Shown: positions 1-7,236 of the stretch, one piece after another | Position numbering within the stretch: the stretch's first letter is position 1 | Layout: every line of letters starts with the position of its first letter | From: Cylindrobasidium torrendii FP15055 ss-10 | Taxonomy: Eukaryota > Basidiomycota > Agaricomycetes > Agaricales > Physalacriaceae | Direction: 5' to 3' | Length of the DNA: 10,304 nt | Assembly (NCBI GenBank): GCA_000934385.1 | Contig: KN880926.1 | Span: 1 to 10,304, forward strand | Translations under genes and position numbers: made by a program | Notes under the pieces: generated by a model | What the model saw: the letters and a program-made list of their open reading frames with translations, nothing else | The model's database searches: none | Told to the model about the DNA's origin: nothing

Positions 1-158
1 CTGATTAAAGCACCCAGATAAAATGGATCGGGATCTGCGTGCCGATGAGCAAGCACCCAGATAAAATGACCCGTGCATGTGATCTGTGATGCACTGATTA
101 AAGCACCCAGATAAAATGGATCGGGATCTGCGTGCCGATGAGCAAGCACCCAGATAAA
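1..158. repeat. 93-base tandem repeat, about 1.7 copies
   Basis: A 65-base block at 1-65 recurs without a mismatch at 94-158, so the period is 93 bases. Inside it, the shorter motif aagcacccagataaa occurs four times (8-22, 51-65, 101-115, 144-158), which suggests that the 93-base unit grew from a shorter ancestral duplication. The array runs off the left edge, so its true copy number is unknown. Its right edge directly meets the last recognisable stretch of the decayed minus-strand hAT transposase, so the array may lie inside that element. The units abut in tandem with no distinct unique spacers, so this is not a CRISPR array. Confidence 0.9.
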
Positions 159-159
159 T

Positions 160-1662
160 CTCGTGCCGACCATTGCCGCCGGCTGGTGGCGACCTTCCTT
201 CGATCAAATAGTCAAGCCCAGCCTTTGCCGCAAGGTTGACAACACGCGGACAACAACTACAACGCGATGAAGAGTCTGTGTCTTCATCAGATCTTCATAC
301 ACATGGTACATACCGGCAGTAATTTCCATGGCTACAGAAGGAGTAGCCTAGTTTCTTGAATTCGCGCTCAAGAGCGCGTATCATTGTGTCGTTGGAGTAT
401 GCGAGGGTGATCATGCCGACCTACATTGAGAGAGGTGAGATAAAAGCATTGTAGTCCATCGGAATATACATGCATCATATGTAATTTTTAGCTCCTCTCG
501 CGGAACATGCATGAACACACTTGCCATTTTTTCGCCGCTGTGTGCCGAAATGCGATGAATTGTGACTTAAGGTCGAGCTTCCCCTCATCCTCGTTGTAGT
601 GTGCGGTAATGGCCATGTATCCTTGAAGGATGCCGCGGGACCACACATCCAACGTTAAAGAGATACGACCAAGTGCATGCTATGTAAAAGCGTTAGATTT
701 TGAGCTTAGATGGGAAAGGATGGCTACATATCGATAAAATCTCTCGTATATTATCAAATTCACCGACCAAAGAGACTGAACATGATTTCAGCCGTCTTCA
801 TCCGTCCCGGGATGTCCTCTTGTTAAAGTGCACCCTCAGGAGCAGCTTTGCAATGAAGAACGAAGTCACACCCTGCAAGTTCGTCTCGCACGCAAATGTT
901 TTCCCAGACATGCCCATGGTGAGTACGAAGATGCTCTTTGGCATTTGTGTTGGACAAACTGTGGTTTTTCCATGTTTCAGGTTAATCTGCAGAAAGAGTT
1001 AATATGTATCTAAAATACCGAGATCGACAAATAATACATACCGGCACATTCGACAACGCAATTTCGAGCCGTTCAGAGGACGAACCAACACGCGCAAGTA
1101 AGGCTCGACCTCTGAGACGTGCGGCGGAGATTCGGGGTTGAACGCAGCAGTGAACGACCATGATGAACACCCGTTAGAGTGTGCAGCTGACCGAGCCCGT
1201 AAAAATGGGGTTTTCCATGGGTGGTGGACGCACGGTGTCTCCGGTGTGCACCATGTTGCTGAGGACCCACTGCTGCAGTCGATGCCGCAGGGGTGGTTTT
1301 GCAGGACGCCCTGCACGACGTTTATGAGGCGGTGCGGGAGCTTCGGGCCGCTTCGAGACAGACGCTTTGTGATGGCTATCCTGACGGGGGTTCGACACTT
1401 GACTGGATTGTGCATATGCGAAGTGGTTGGACGAGTAATAGGGACCATAATGCACATAGTAAGGCTATTGCACTGGTGGATGGGAGCTTTGTGCAGGGGC
1501 GGGAGGGGGAAGTGCAAAGGTAAAGGTAAGAGCGGAGGTGTTTGGCATAGATCTGGGTGGTAAACCAGATGGTTGAGCCTGAGGCGATGGAAGTTCATAT
1601 GGCGCGGGATGGCTTCGTATGTAGCCGTATGTGTTGGGATCTGCTCTCCCAAAAGGATGCAT
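160..1662 (-). pseudogene. Decayed hAT-family DNA transposase
   Basis: This is a remnant of a cut-and-paste transposase of the hAT superfamily, read on the minus strand. Around 1662-1174 one frame with a single internal stop encodes a proline-rich N-terminal part with an AT-hook-like GRPAKPP and the stretch PPPMENPIFTGSVSCTL. A neighbouring frame near 1110-1050 gives EPYLRVLVRPLNGSK and CRMC, perhaps a BED-type finger, followed by a good intron (GTATGT to CTGCAG, about 1044-990). The clearest homology is at about 680-505, LGRISLTLDVWS then YMAITAHYNEDEG, the region of the first catalytic Asp in hAT enzymes. After a probable intron (about 505-421), VGMIT, SNDTMIRALEREFKK and RVVNLAAKAGL follow at 420-195. 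The expected second catalytic motif TLDNA is changed to TLAYS, losing that Asp. Stops, frame changes and the missing C-terminal dimerisation domain make it a pseudogene. I am fairly sure of the family, less so of the exact limits. Confidence 0.75.
990..1044 (-). other. Probable intron in the hAT transposase remnant
   Basis: On the minus strand GTATGT follows directly after the CRMC codons. About 55 bases on lie a TTAAC branch-like motif and a CTTTCTGCAG acceptor. This is a textbook fungal short intron. Joining the exons does not restore a long open frame, in keeping with a decayed gene. Confidence 0.55.
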
Positions 1663-1885
1663 GGCACAGAGACTTTCAACGAGAACGCAGCAGTACGCCG
1701 AAATCGGAGAAATGAACAGTGCTTAACAACCGCTATGCCGCATTTTATACCCGAATCCGACGTTGGCGCTTTGGCTACACTGATGTTAAGAGTGACAAAA
1801 GATAAGTTTTGATTTGAGTTGAGCGTTTTTTGTCTTTTTGGCGGCGCGAAGTCGCGTCGAGGCGCTTGCCCGTGGTGGTACGATT

Positions 1886-1960
1886 GTCGAGTCGTGTCGA
1901 GTCGAGTCCAACTCGGGTCCATCAAATTCCCTTTTTGGGCGACTCGAGTCGACTCGAATC
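1886..1960. repeat. GTCGAG/CTCGAC short-repeat cluster, possible transposon subterminal region
   Basis: The stretch at 1886-1920 holds repeated GTCGAGTCG and GAGTCC motifs, and 1939-1960 holds the inverse GACTCGAGTCGACTCG, partly palindromic. The two halves are complementary in part and could pair across 1921-1938. The cluster lies about 220 bases upstream of the first recognisable codons of the minus-strand hAT remnant. Clustered short inverted and direct motifs there would fit transposase-binding sites near one end of that element. No matching terminal inverted repeat or 8-base target duplication was found, so this role is inferred. Confidence 0.5.
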
Positions 1961-2241
1961 ACGGAAACACTAATGCAGCTCGTCGGCCCCACGTGGGTCT
2001 TCAGTGATCGAGCCCTGGCAGGCCGGATTCTGGGTGCTTCCGTTCTTCCTGCGTCCATGATCGAGTGCTGTCCGAGTGTTTCCTTTGCGATGCAGTCCGT
2101 TGCAGTATCCCGTAAACGAGCGCTAGATGCCTCTCATGTATGGACCACATCGAATTCGCCATGCTTTACAACTCACTTTGGCTATTACAGGGCGCTCACA
2201 AACCTCGTAGAGCCAAACATAAGCCGAGCAACATGTCAGAA

Positions 2242-2289
2242 GTGAGAAGACATCTATCATATTGGTTTTTACACTCACAATGGAACTAG
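2242..2289 (+). other. Possible 5' intron of the Zn2Cys6-like gene
   Basis: GTGAGA at 2242, a CACTCAC branch-like motif and AACTAG at 2289 bound a 48-base intron candidate. Splicing it would join a tiny first exon (ATG at 2233, encoding MSE) in frame to the 2311 frame. A competing reading is a start at ATG 2280, open to 2384 in another frame, which would need a further splice or a frameshift. The 5' end is therefore unsettled. Confidence 0.3.
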
Positions 2290-2310
2290 CGCCTGTGCCA
2301 AGTAATCAGC

Positions 2311-3868
2311 ATGGTCGACACCCAGTGCGCGCCCTTTGGGATATCTCAGATCGAGCCTTTGAGAGCTATACGATGTGCGGCTGGTGAGCTCTCTGCTGAT
2401 GATCAGCATGCGTTGAGAAAGTACAATCCGCCCATATGGACGGCCCTCGTTGCCCTGGATATCTGGCACTTCTTTGAAAGAGACCCGTTCCCACAGGACT
2501 TCTATGTGCTTGGAGAACGAAAGGTTGGGAGTATAATTGTTACCCAGTGGGGCCTCAACCCTCAACGGATGCCGACACGCGTAATGCCTTGCCTCAAATT
2601 CATCTCGTCGACTCACCTGCTTTCTAGTGTGACGACTGCGTTCGAAAGAATAAACCGTGTTTGGCCACTGGCGGGAATTCGACCTCCAACTGCTGTCGCG
2701 AGTGCATCTTGCTCAGTACTAGATGCAGTCATCATGACCCTTTGTCTCATCGTGGTCGAGGCGAAAAACGCAAACTCAGCGCTGATAGTAGGAAAGAGCA
2801 TCTTATTCAAAACAAAAAAAGATGTTACGATAAATTTGGTGGGCGCAGTGTTATACAAGGCCAACAGAAGATCGCCAGGGTATGTCATACAGCTTGCTGA
2901 GGACTTTAATCTTATTTTCCCAGGCGCGTCGAGCCAAGGATCCCAGTGTCCCATTAAGGATAGCTTACAGTGAACATCGCAAAGCGCATCTGGCCAGTTT
3001 GGAAGTCGACTATGGTACGTTTGCAACACAGATGTCGGGACAGCTGTAAGCTCATGACAGCAGCCCCGAATGCACGCGACCCTCTTCGAGGGCTTCAATC
3101 TCCCCCGTCTGCATCTGCCCTTCAGCTCTGTACAAGGTTCGACTATTGACATGTTGGTGCACCTCTTCTTATGTCTTTCCCAGCGACGAATCCAATTTCA
3201 TTCCACCCCAGCCAAGTGACCGCTCTTCGCCCTCGTTGGCTGCGTTCGGGGCGGACGATGTGCTCGGGATCACGGGTCCGTCGAACCCACCGCGTTCGAT
3301 GAATACGCATTTACGACATTCATCGCCAGGGTACATACCAGGACCCTCCTATCAAAATCATTTGGACCAACCTCCATCGCCTGCTTCCGATAATTTTCTC
3401 CCGCCGCCAGCGCAAGAGGATGGTATACCATCTAGTAATGCGTCTGCGCCCCCCACAGGCCGCTTCTCACCGCCACCGACCGAAACACCCCATTTTATCG
3501 AACCTCAAGTATCTAGAACCAACGTCATCCATGGTGTTGCTTCTGACGAGGCGCACACGCTGAAAACCGGCTGCGCGACTGTCACGTCAGATGTCTGTGG
3601 TCGTGGGGGTAGTTGCAAGGAGGCGGTACCGTGTCCGCTTCCTGAGTCTCAAGCAGGATATCAACAGGCTATGAAAACACACGGTAACGCGGAGCTGTTG
3701 ATGCTAGATACCGCTGCCAGACGAACAGCAAAGCCCGCCCCACAAAATCTTCCCTTACCTTCTGGGTTTATTGCAGTCGCCTATAGTTTGACGGATAACA
3801 ATCGTTGTCGCGGTTATCTAGTGTCCCCGTCGGGCAAAGAAGACTGTGTTACTTTGGCGAACTTTTGA
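2311..3868 (+). CDS. Spliced Zn2Cys6-like cysteine-cluster protein (five exons, 457 aa)
   Basis: No single frame shows this gene, but splicing does. The exons are 2311-2580, 2628-2879, 2924-3014, 3061-3136 and 3184-3868. The introns are 47, 44, 46 and 47 bases, begin GTAATG, GTATGT, GTACGT and GTTCGA, and end in AG. All joins keep one frame. The N-terminal part includes ALDIWHFFERDPFPQDFYVL. Exon 2 then opens with Cys91, Cys94, Cys101, Cys113, Cys116 and Cys123, spaced CX2CX6CX11CX2CX6C, the spacing of fungal Gal4-type zinc clusters. Next come a basic stretch (about 132-155: RGRGEKRK, later NKKR, a possible nuclear signal) and a long Pro/Ser-rich, probably disordered C-terminal half. A nuclear DNA-binding protein is a fair guess. 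However, the first loop has few basic residues and no fungal transcription factor domain is seen. The start is uncertain: an ATG at 2233 spliced at 2241/2290 also stays in frame. It may be a host gene or part of a mobile element. Confidence 0.7.
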
Positions 3869-3991
3869 CCACATGTTATTACTTGTTGTTATGTGGATAA
3901 ACTCAGGATGCATATTACACTCGTGCCGTAGCATTGCTTCAGGTGGATATAAGTCACAAGTAGTTGGATAGCATGTGTTGAGCATGTGTCT
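3869..3991 (+). other. Non-coding, probable 3' flank of the Zn2Cys6-like gene
   Basis: T-rich sequence follows the TGA stop at 3866-3868. I see no clear polyadenylation signal and no convincing ORF here. Short minus-strand frames across it show no recognisable motif. Confidence 0.4.
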
Positions 3992-4100
3992 ATCATCGTG
4001 AGCCCCGTGCTACTGTCAGCAAAGTACGGTCGGTCGCACCGGCGGCCAAAGATCTGGTGCGTATAATTGTGCCGGGCAGTAGCACGAGGCTCGCGGTCAT
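3992..4100. other. Nested hairpin
   Basis: The 16 bases at 4000-4015 (gagccccgtgctactg) pair with 4077-4092 with one mismatch, and weaker pairing extends outwards to about 3992 and 4100. Inside the 61-base loop, CGCACC at 4035-4040 pairs with GGTGCG at 4056-4061, giving a stem within a stem. It lies between the stop of the zinc-cluster gene and the LINE remnant. It could be a structured RNA, a tiny foldback element, or a chance remnant; nothing in it resembles a tRNA. Confidence 0.6.
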
Positions 4101-4312
4101 ATATATGGAATGCCGCGCTCAGCTCTGACACCACATTTAGCTTTCCCAGTGTTTCCAAGGAATCGCATGTTTTGCTCTAGAATCCCCATCCACTGCACAA
4201 TTGTATGTACGTGCAGACGTCCCTTCAGATATTCAGCTTTGAAATGCAAGAAAACGTCAAGTGTTGATATTTCCACCCCATCCTGCTATACTAGAAGGCA
4301 AATCTGGCCGGG

Positions 4313-4625
4313 CTGGAAGCAGGAGGAAGGAAAATTCTGGACATTAGATCACGAAATAAGGCGATACAGGTTATGTGGTTGAAGTCCCTCCTAGACCTAA
4401 GCGAATCAAGACCCCGCTGGGCATTTGTGGCCGATGCAATTCTGGCAGAGAACGTTCTATACACAGACAGGACTGTCCCCCCAGAGCTAAGACAGAACGC
4501 CTTCCTGCAGTCGTGGTCTGTGAAGCAGACGAAGCTACCAAAAGAGCTGAAAGAGATGCTCAAGGTAGCAGACGAGATTGGCCTTCGACCAGAAGTATTA
4601 GCGCCATCCCGGGAGACGGCGCGGC
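4313..4625 (+). pseudogene. LINE fragment: conserved segment after the reverse transcriptase
   Basis: The frame reads LEAGGRKILDIRSRNKAIQ, then MWLKSLLDLSESRPRWAFVA, then DAILAENVLY, and later ELRQNAFLQSW and GLRPEVLAPSR. The pattern of a GGRK/D...RN.AI motif followed by a W-L-K-S-x-L-x-L segment and ADAIL is what I recognise from the thumb/linker part of agaricomycete LINE proteins. A TAG at 4292-4294 closes the frame upstream. At about 4625 the coding sense moves to the +1 frame, so a one-base insertion or a loss of two bases is likely there. Confidence 0.65.
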
Positions 4626-4628
4626 AAA

Positions 4629-4990
4629 TTGAAGGCAAACTCAAGAGCACTATACCACTCGAGAGCGGCGAAATGCCTGAAAAATGTTCACAACATCCGG
4701 AAAGTAGGTGATGTGGTTGATTTCCTTGGAACGGCGGAACATAGTGCAGAATGCACGCTAATGATAGACTGCGAATGCAAAGTATGCGACGGTTTAAGAG
4801 AAGACACAGGGTGTAGACACCCCTCCGAATGTATAATACGTACACGAACTCTCCTCGACATGATCCCAGGGAAATGGAACCCAGAATCACTCCTCCCAGA
4901 GGACTATGAAAGAGGACACACAAACAGTGACTCTAGAGATATCCATAAATTTGACAGGACAGTAACAGCAAGAGGAGGACTTAGCGGCCT
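4629..4990 (+). pseudogene. LINE fragment: cysteine-bearing linker before RNase H
   Basis: This frame continues the segment above, with KNVHNIRKVGDVVDFLGTA, then CECKVCDGLR, CRHPSECIIRTRTLLDMIP and GKWNPESLLP. The order VGD, paired cysteines, a second cysteine pair (CRHPSEC) and a KWNP motif matches the linker that comes before RNase H in related fungal elements. The four cysteines of CECKVC and CRHPSEC could bind a metal; that is inference. The frame fails at about 4990, where FDRTVTARGGLSGLF should continue into FTEG of the next frame. Confidence 0.6.
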
Positions 4991-5004
4991 CTTTCACAGA
5001 AGGA

Positions 5005-5511
5005 GTGACGGTCGACAGCCTCCCTGACATGCGTTTAGCGAACGTGCCATCAGAGGAGCTCGAGATCGCAACAGACGGGTCATGCCTAGATAATGGGATG
5101 CAGTCAGCGCAAGCGGGCGCCGGTATATATGTCCAGGGTCACCCGGAGATGTGTAGGGCAATCAGGGCCCCGGAAAACCTACAGCAGACAAACCAAGTAG
5201 GCGAGGTCCTTGCAATCTTCGAAATGGTAGAAGCGGTACCAAATGACGCTGTTGCAAAAGTTGAAACCGACTCAAAATACACAATGAATGCACTCACGAA
5301 GCTCCGGAACAAACTCGAAGACGAGGGATTCATCGGGCGAGCAAATGGTAGGCTCCTAGCAGCCACGATTGCCAAACTACGCCAGCGAAAGGCTGATACA
5401 TCCTTCAAATGGGTCAAGGGGCACGCCGGGCATGCTGGAAACGAAGCAGCAGATAAGTTAGCAGGAGAAGGTGCCCAAATGCACTCCATCTATCAGGAGC
5501 AAGCCTCATGA
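5005..5511 (+). pseudogene. LINE RNase H domain, catalytic residues retained
   Basis: This is a type I RNase H domain, which removes the RNA strand of RNA-DNA hybrids during retrotransposition. All the expected acidic residues are present and correctly ordered: Asp in ATDGSCLDNG (codon 5074-5076), Glu in VGEVLAIFE (5203-5205), Asp in VETDSKYTM (5269-5271) and Asp in NEAADKLAG (5452-5454), with the usual His just before the last one in KGHAGHAGNE. The domain is of normal length and uninterrupted, although the protein around it is broken. The displayed start is only the first start-like codon of the frame; homology begins a few codons earlier (FTEG). A short tail (HSIYQEQAS) ends in TGA at 5509-5511, and the next part of the protein continues in another frame from 5508. 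Confidence 0.85.
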
Positions 5512-6161
5512 ACATGACACAAAAGCTGGCTCATCAAGCCTTCCGGGATCGCGAGGAATCAGTCCTGGGAAAGAGAAGGCAAACGGAAGACGCACACAAC
5601 AAGCCAGAGACGCAAACGAGCGCATCTTTGGGATCCAGATGACCCCCCCCCCCCACCCTATGGAAATCGATTCTAGGGAGGAAACTGGAAAAGAAAACGA
5701 AGGACTTCCTATGGAAAGTAACTCACGAAATCTATATGGTCGGAGAGGCGTGGCTTCGAGACAAATTCCGACCAGAGATACGTGAGTGGGCATACTGCAA
5801 ACACTGCCACAATACAGTAGAATCAATGGACCACATACTCACAGAGTGCAACTCACCAGGCCAACGCGAAGTATGGGAGATCACTAAAAATCTCCTCACG
5901 ATGAAAGGCATCCAATGGAACGAAACGTCAGTGGGTATGATAATTGGCGCGGCCGCTCCGAATATCCGCGATGCAAAAGGAAAACGTCGCACTGGAGCGG
6001 AAAGGCTGTACTCAAAGCTCATAGTCGGGGCAGCAAGGCACATATGGGCGTTGAGATGCAAGCGCAGGATGAGCGGAAATGACGTACCACTATCGAAACA
6101 GGAAGTCTCGAACACGTGGATAGCTAAAAGATCGGAGGGGGCTGGCCGACAAGCGGCATGA
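5508..6161 (+). pseudogene. LINE C-terminal zinc finger and tail
   Basis: The frame from 5508 runs QKLAHQAFRDREESVLGKR to a TGA at 5640-5642 and continues open in the same frame to 6161. After the stop come a run of 12 C (5643-5654), TLWKSILGRKLEKK, DFLWKVTHEIYMVG, and the finger CKHCHNTVESMDHILTEC at 5796-5849. The finger is CX2CX8HX4C, as in the zinc-binding module after RNase H in plant and fungal LINEs. Next are GQREVWEITKNLL, RLYSKLIVGAARHIWALRC and KQEVSNTWI, typical of the conserved tail of these proteins. The last residues, EGAGRQAA, do not match what I expect of the family, so the true C-terminus is probably lost or shifted. A single nonsense codon separates the two halves. Confidence 0.75.
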
Positions 6162-6166
6162 ACAAA
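6136..6166 (+). repeat. LINE 3' motif, copy 1
   Basis: The core ggccgacaagcggca (6144-6158), followed by tgaaca, recurs at 7247-7267 with one mismatch. A G-rich run also precedes it in both places. The two copies bracket the 982-base inverted-repeat element. They look like two copies of LINE 3' sequence or a long flanking duplication. Confidence 0.6.
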
Positions 6167-6246
6167 GATCCAGGGGGGGTACTAGTCTCTTATAAACAGA
6201 CAACGAACAAGTGACGGCTTCGCTAAGTACTTGTATGTAGTCTGTC

Positions 6247-6298
6247 AGCCAACGCGCCCCACTTTGGTGTACGCCCCCAAATTACGTAAAAAGTCAAG
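6247..6298 (+). repeat. Left terminal inverted repeat of the 982-base element
   Basis: This 52-base arm pairs exactly with 7177-7228. It contains a TACGTAA core and a run of five C. Confidence 0.9.
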
Positions 6299-6405
6299 CT
6301 CGATCATAATCTATTTTTGTCTTTTTGCCTTCCTACCACCAACACGACGCGTTTTCGACGCGTCTTCCTTGACTTTTGAACCTCTGGCACGCGTCAAATC
6401 TCGAC

Positions 6406-6552
6406 ATGGCCGGCGGTCGTACAAGACGCTCTCAAAAATCGTGGTTCCCTGGCAAGGATGTCCCAAAACTCGCGGATAGACAAGCTGCTGCGACATGTCC
6501 CATATACCACTATCCCCGCTTGCTTCCCCCCCGGGTGTCCATTACTCGATAG
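6406..6552 (+). CDS. Short ORF inside the 982-base TIR element (48 aa), possibly a relic first exon
   Basis: An ATG with purine at -3 and G at +4 follows a pyrimidine-rich leader (6309-6338) and opens a 48-codon frame starting MAGGRTRRSQKSWFPGKD and rich in basic residues. I do not recognise it. A possible 80-base intron (GTGTCC at 6535 to GCAG at 6614) would add a further 16 codons before a stop. Its place just inside the left end, with a promoter-like leader, fits the first exon of a transposase left after internal deletion of an autonomous parent. That is inference, and the ORF could be a chance one. Confidence 0.25.
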   Translation: MAGGRTRRSQKSWFPGKDVPKLADRQAAATCPIYHYPRLLPPRVSITR

Positions 6553-7176
6553 TTTACCCATAGATTCACCCAATCAACACTTGCCGCCCCATCTCCTGCC
6601 CGTGCGCCTCGCAGGCCCTGTCCAGCTTCGACAATGAACTTCCCAAAGCGGGCCCAAAGCACTAACTTATCTCGCACGCTCCGATTGCCCTCGAGGCTAT
6701 ATCTATTATCTGACCATTCCACATCCTTTGGCAATTTTCTGGACTGCTTGAGACTTGAGCTTGAGCGCTTGAGCCACCACAAAGTGGGCACTCGCTCGTT
6801 AACGCGTCAATGGGACGGTGTGCAGTGAGTGTGCGATTACGCCTTGATTGGCCTTAGCGTGTGGGCAGCCGCACTGGAGATTGGAAAGGCAAAAAGAAGG
6901 ATGATCAATATTCAATGCTTGCAGATTTGCTGCCGCCAGTTGCAGTGTTATGTGAGAAGCCTATCTTTTCCGTTTCGAAGGCGCATAACAGGGGTCTGCA
7001 CAGGCCAGTGGGCTCTGCAGCAATGGTTTTAAGGGTCAATCTTCGCTCTGGGCTATATCAGATCTTATTTTCGAGCATTTTGAGCTTGTACAGCACACTG
7101 AATTCATGAATGTCGCGTTATAAAGTGCTCGACGCGTCGGGATGGATGCTCGCAACAAGCGCGTCACAGGTCACGC

Positions 7177-7228
7177 CTTGACTTTTTACGTAATTTGGGG
7201 GCGTACACCAAAGTGGGGCGCGTTGGCT
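7177..7228 (-). repeat. Right terminal inverted repeat of the 982-base element
   Basis: This arm is the exact reverse complement of 6247-6298. The right flank continues directly into a G-rich run and the second copy of the LINE 3' motif. Confidence 0.9.
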
Positions 7229-7236
7229 AAAGGACT

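Larger units (their letters stand above)
4248..6161 (+). pseudogene. 3' part of a LINE (non-LTR retrotransposon) ORF2, decayed
   Basis: This is the C-terminal half of a retrotransposon polyprotein of a type common in agaricomycete genomes: a region after the reverse transcriptase, an RNase H domain, then a zinc finger and a conserved tail. The frame changes near 4310, near 4625, near 4990 and near 5508, and an in-frame TGA lies at 5640-5642. The pieces are collinear and read as one protein once those breaks are allowed for. No reverse transcriptase catalytic motif or endonuclease is visible upstream. The copy is therefore 5'-truncated, as is usual for LINEs, or its 5' part has decayed beyond recognition. 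Homology begins weakly at about 4248 (KKTSSVDIST). It ends near 6120, where NTWIAK gives way to an unrelated-looking tail. The clade may be Tad1- or I-like; I cannot fix it without the reverse transcriptase. Confidence 0.8.
6247..7228. mobile_element. 982-base non-autonomous TIR element with perfect 52-base ends
   Basis: The 52 bases at 6247-6298 (starting agccaacgcgcccc) are exactly the reverse complement of 7177-7228. Just outside, tagtc lies on the left (6238-6242) and gacta on the right (7233-7237), so the repeat may have extended to about 61 bases with mismatches. Inside, ACGCGT occurs five times (6347, 6358, 6389, 6802, 7132), four of them followed by C, which would suit repeated transposase or host-factor binding sites near the ends. 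No transposase domain is visible, so the element would depend on another element's enzyme. No clear target-site duplication is seen, so I cannot assign a superfamily. Perfect ends suggest insertion more recent than the decay of the adjoining LINE. Confidence 0.85.

Noticed and set aside
1..158. CRISPR array
   Set aside because: The repeats are a 93-base tandem with internal sub-repeats and no unique spacers, and the window is eukaryotic.
999..1925. 308-codon minus-strand open frame taken as one intact gene
   Set aside because: Only its last part (about 1150-1050) reads like the hAT remnant. The rest is low-complexity and Pro/His-rich, while the neighbouring frame carries the better hAT N-terminal match. 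It also runs through the GTCGAG repeat cluster.
2384..2406. 23-base intron GTGAGC...CAG within exon 1 of the zinc-cluster gene
   Set aside because: Too short for any known fungal spliceosomal intron, and the exon is open without removing it.
2613..3152. 179-codon minus-strand open frame
   Set aside because: It lies antisense to exons and introns of the spliced plus-strand gene and shows no domain, so it is best seen as a shadow.
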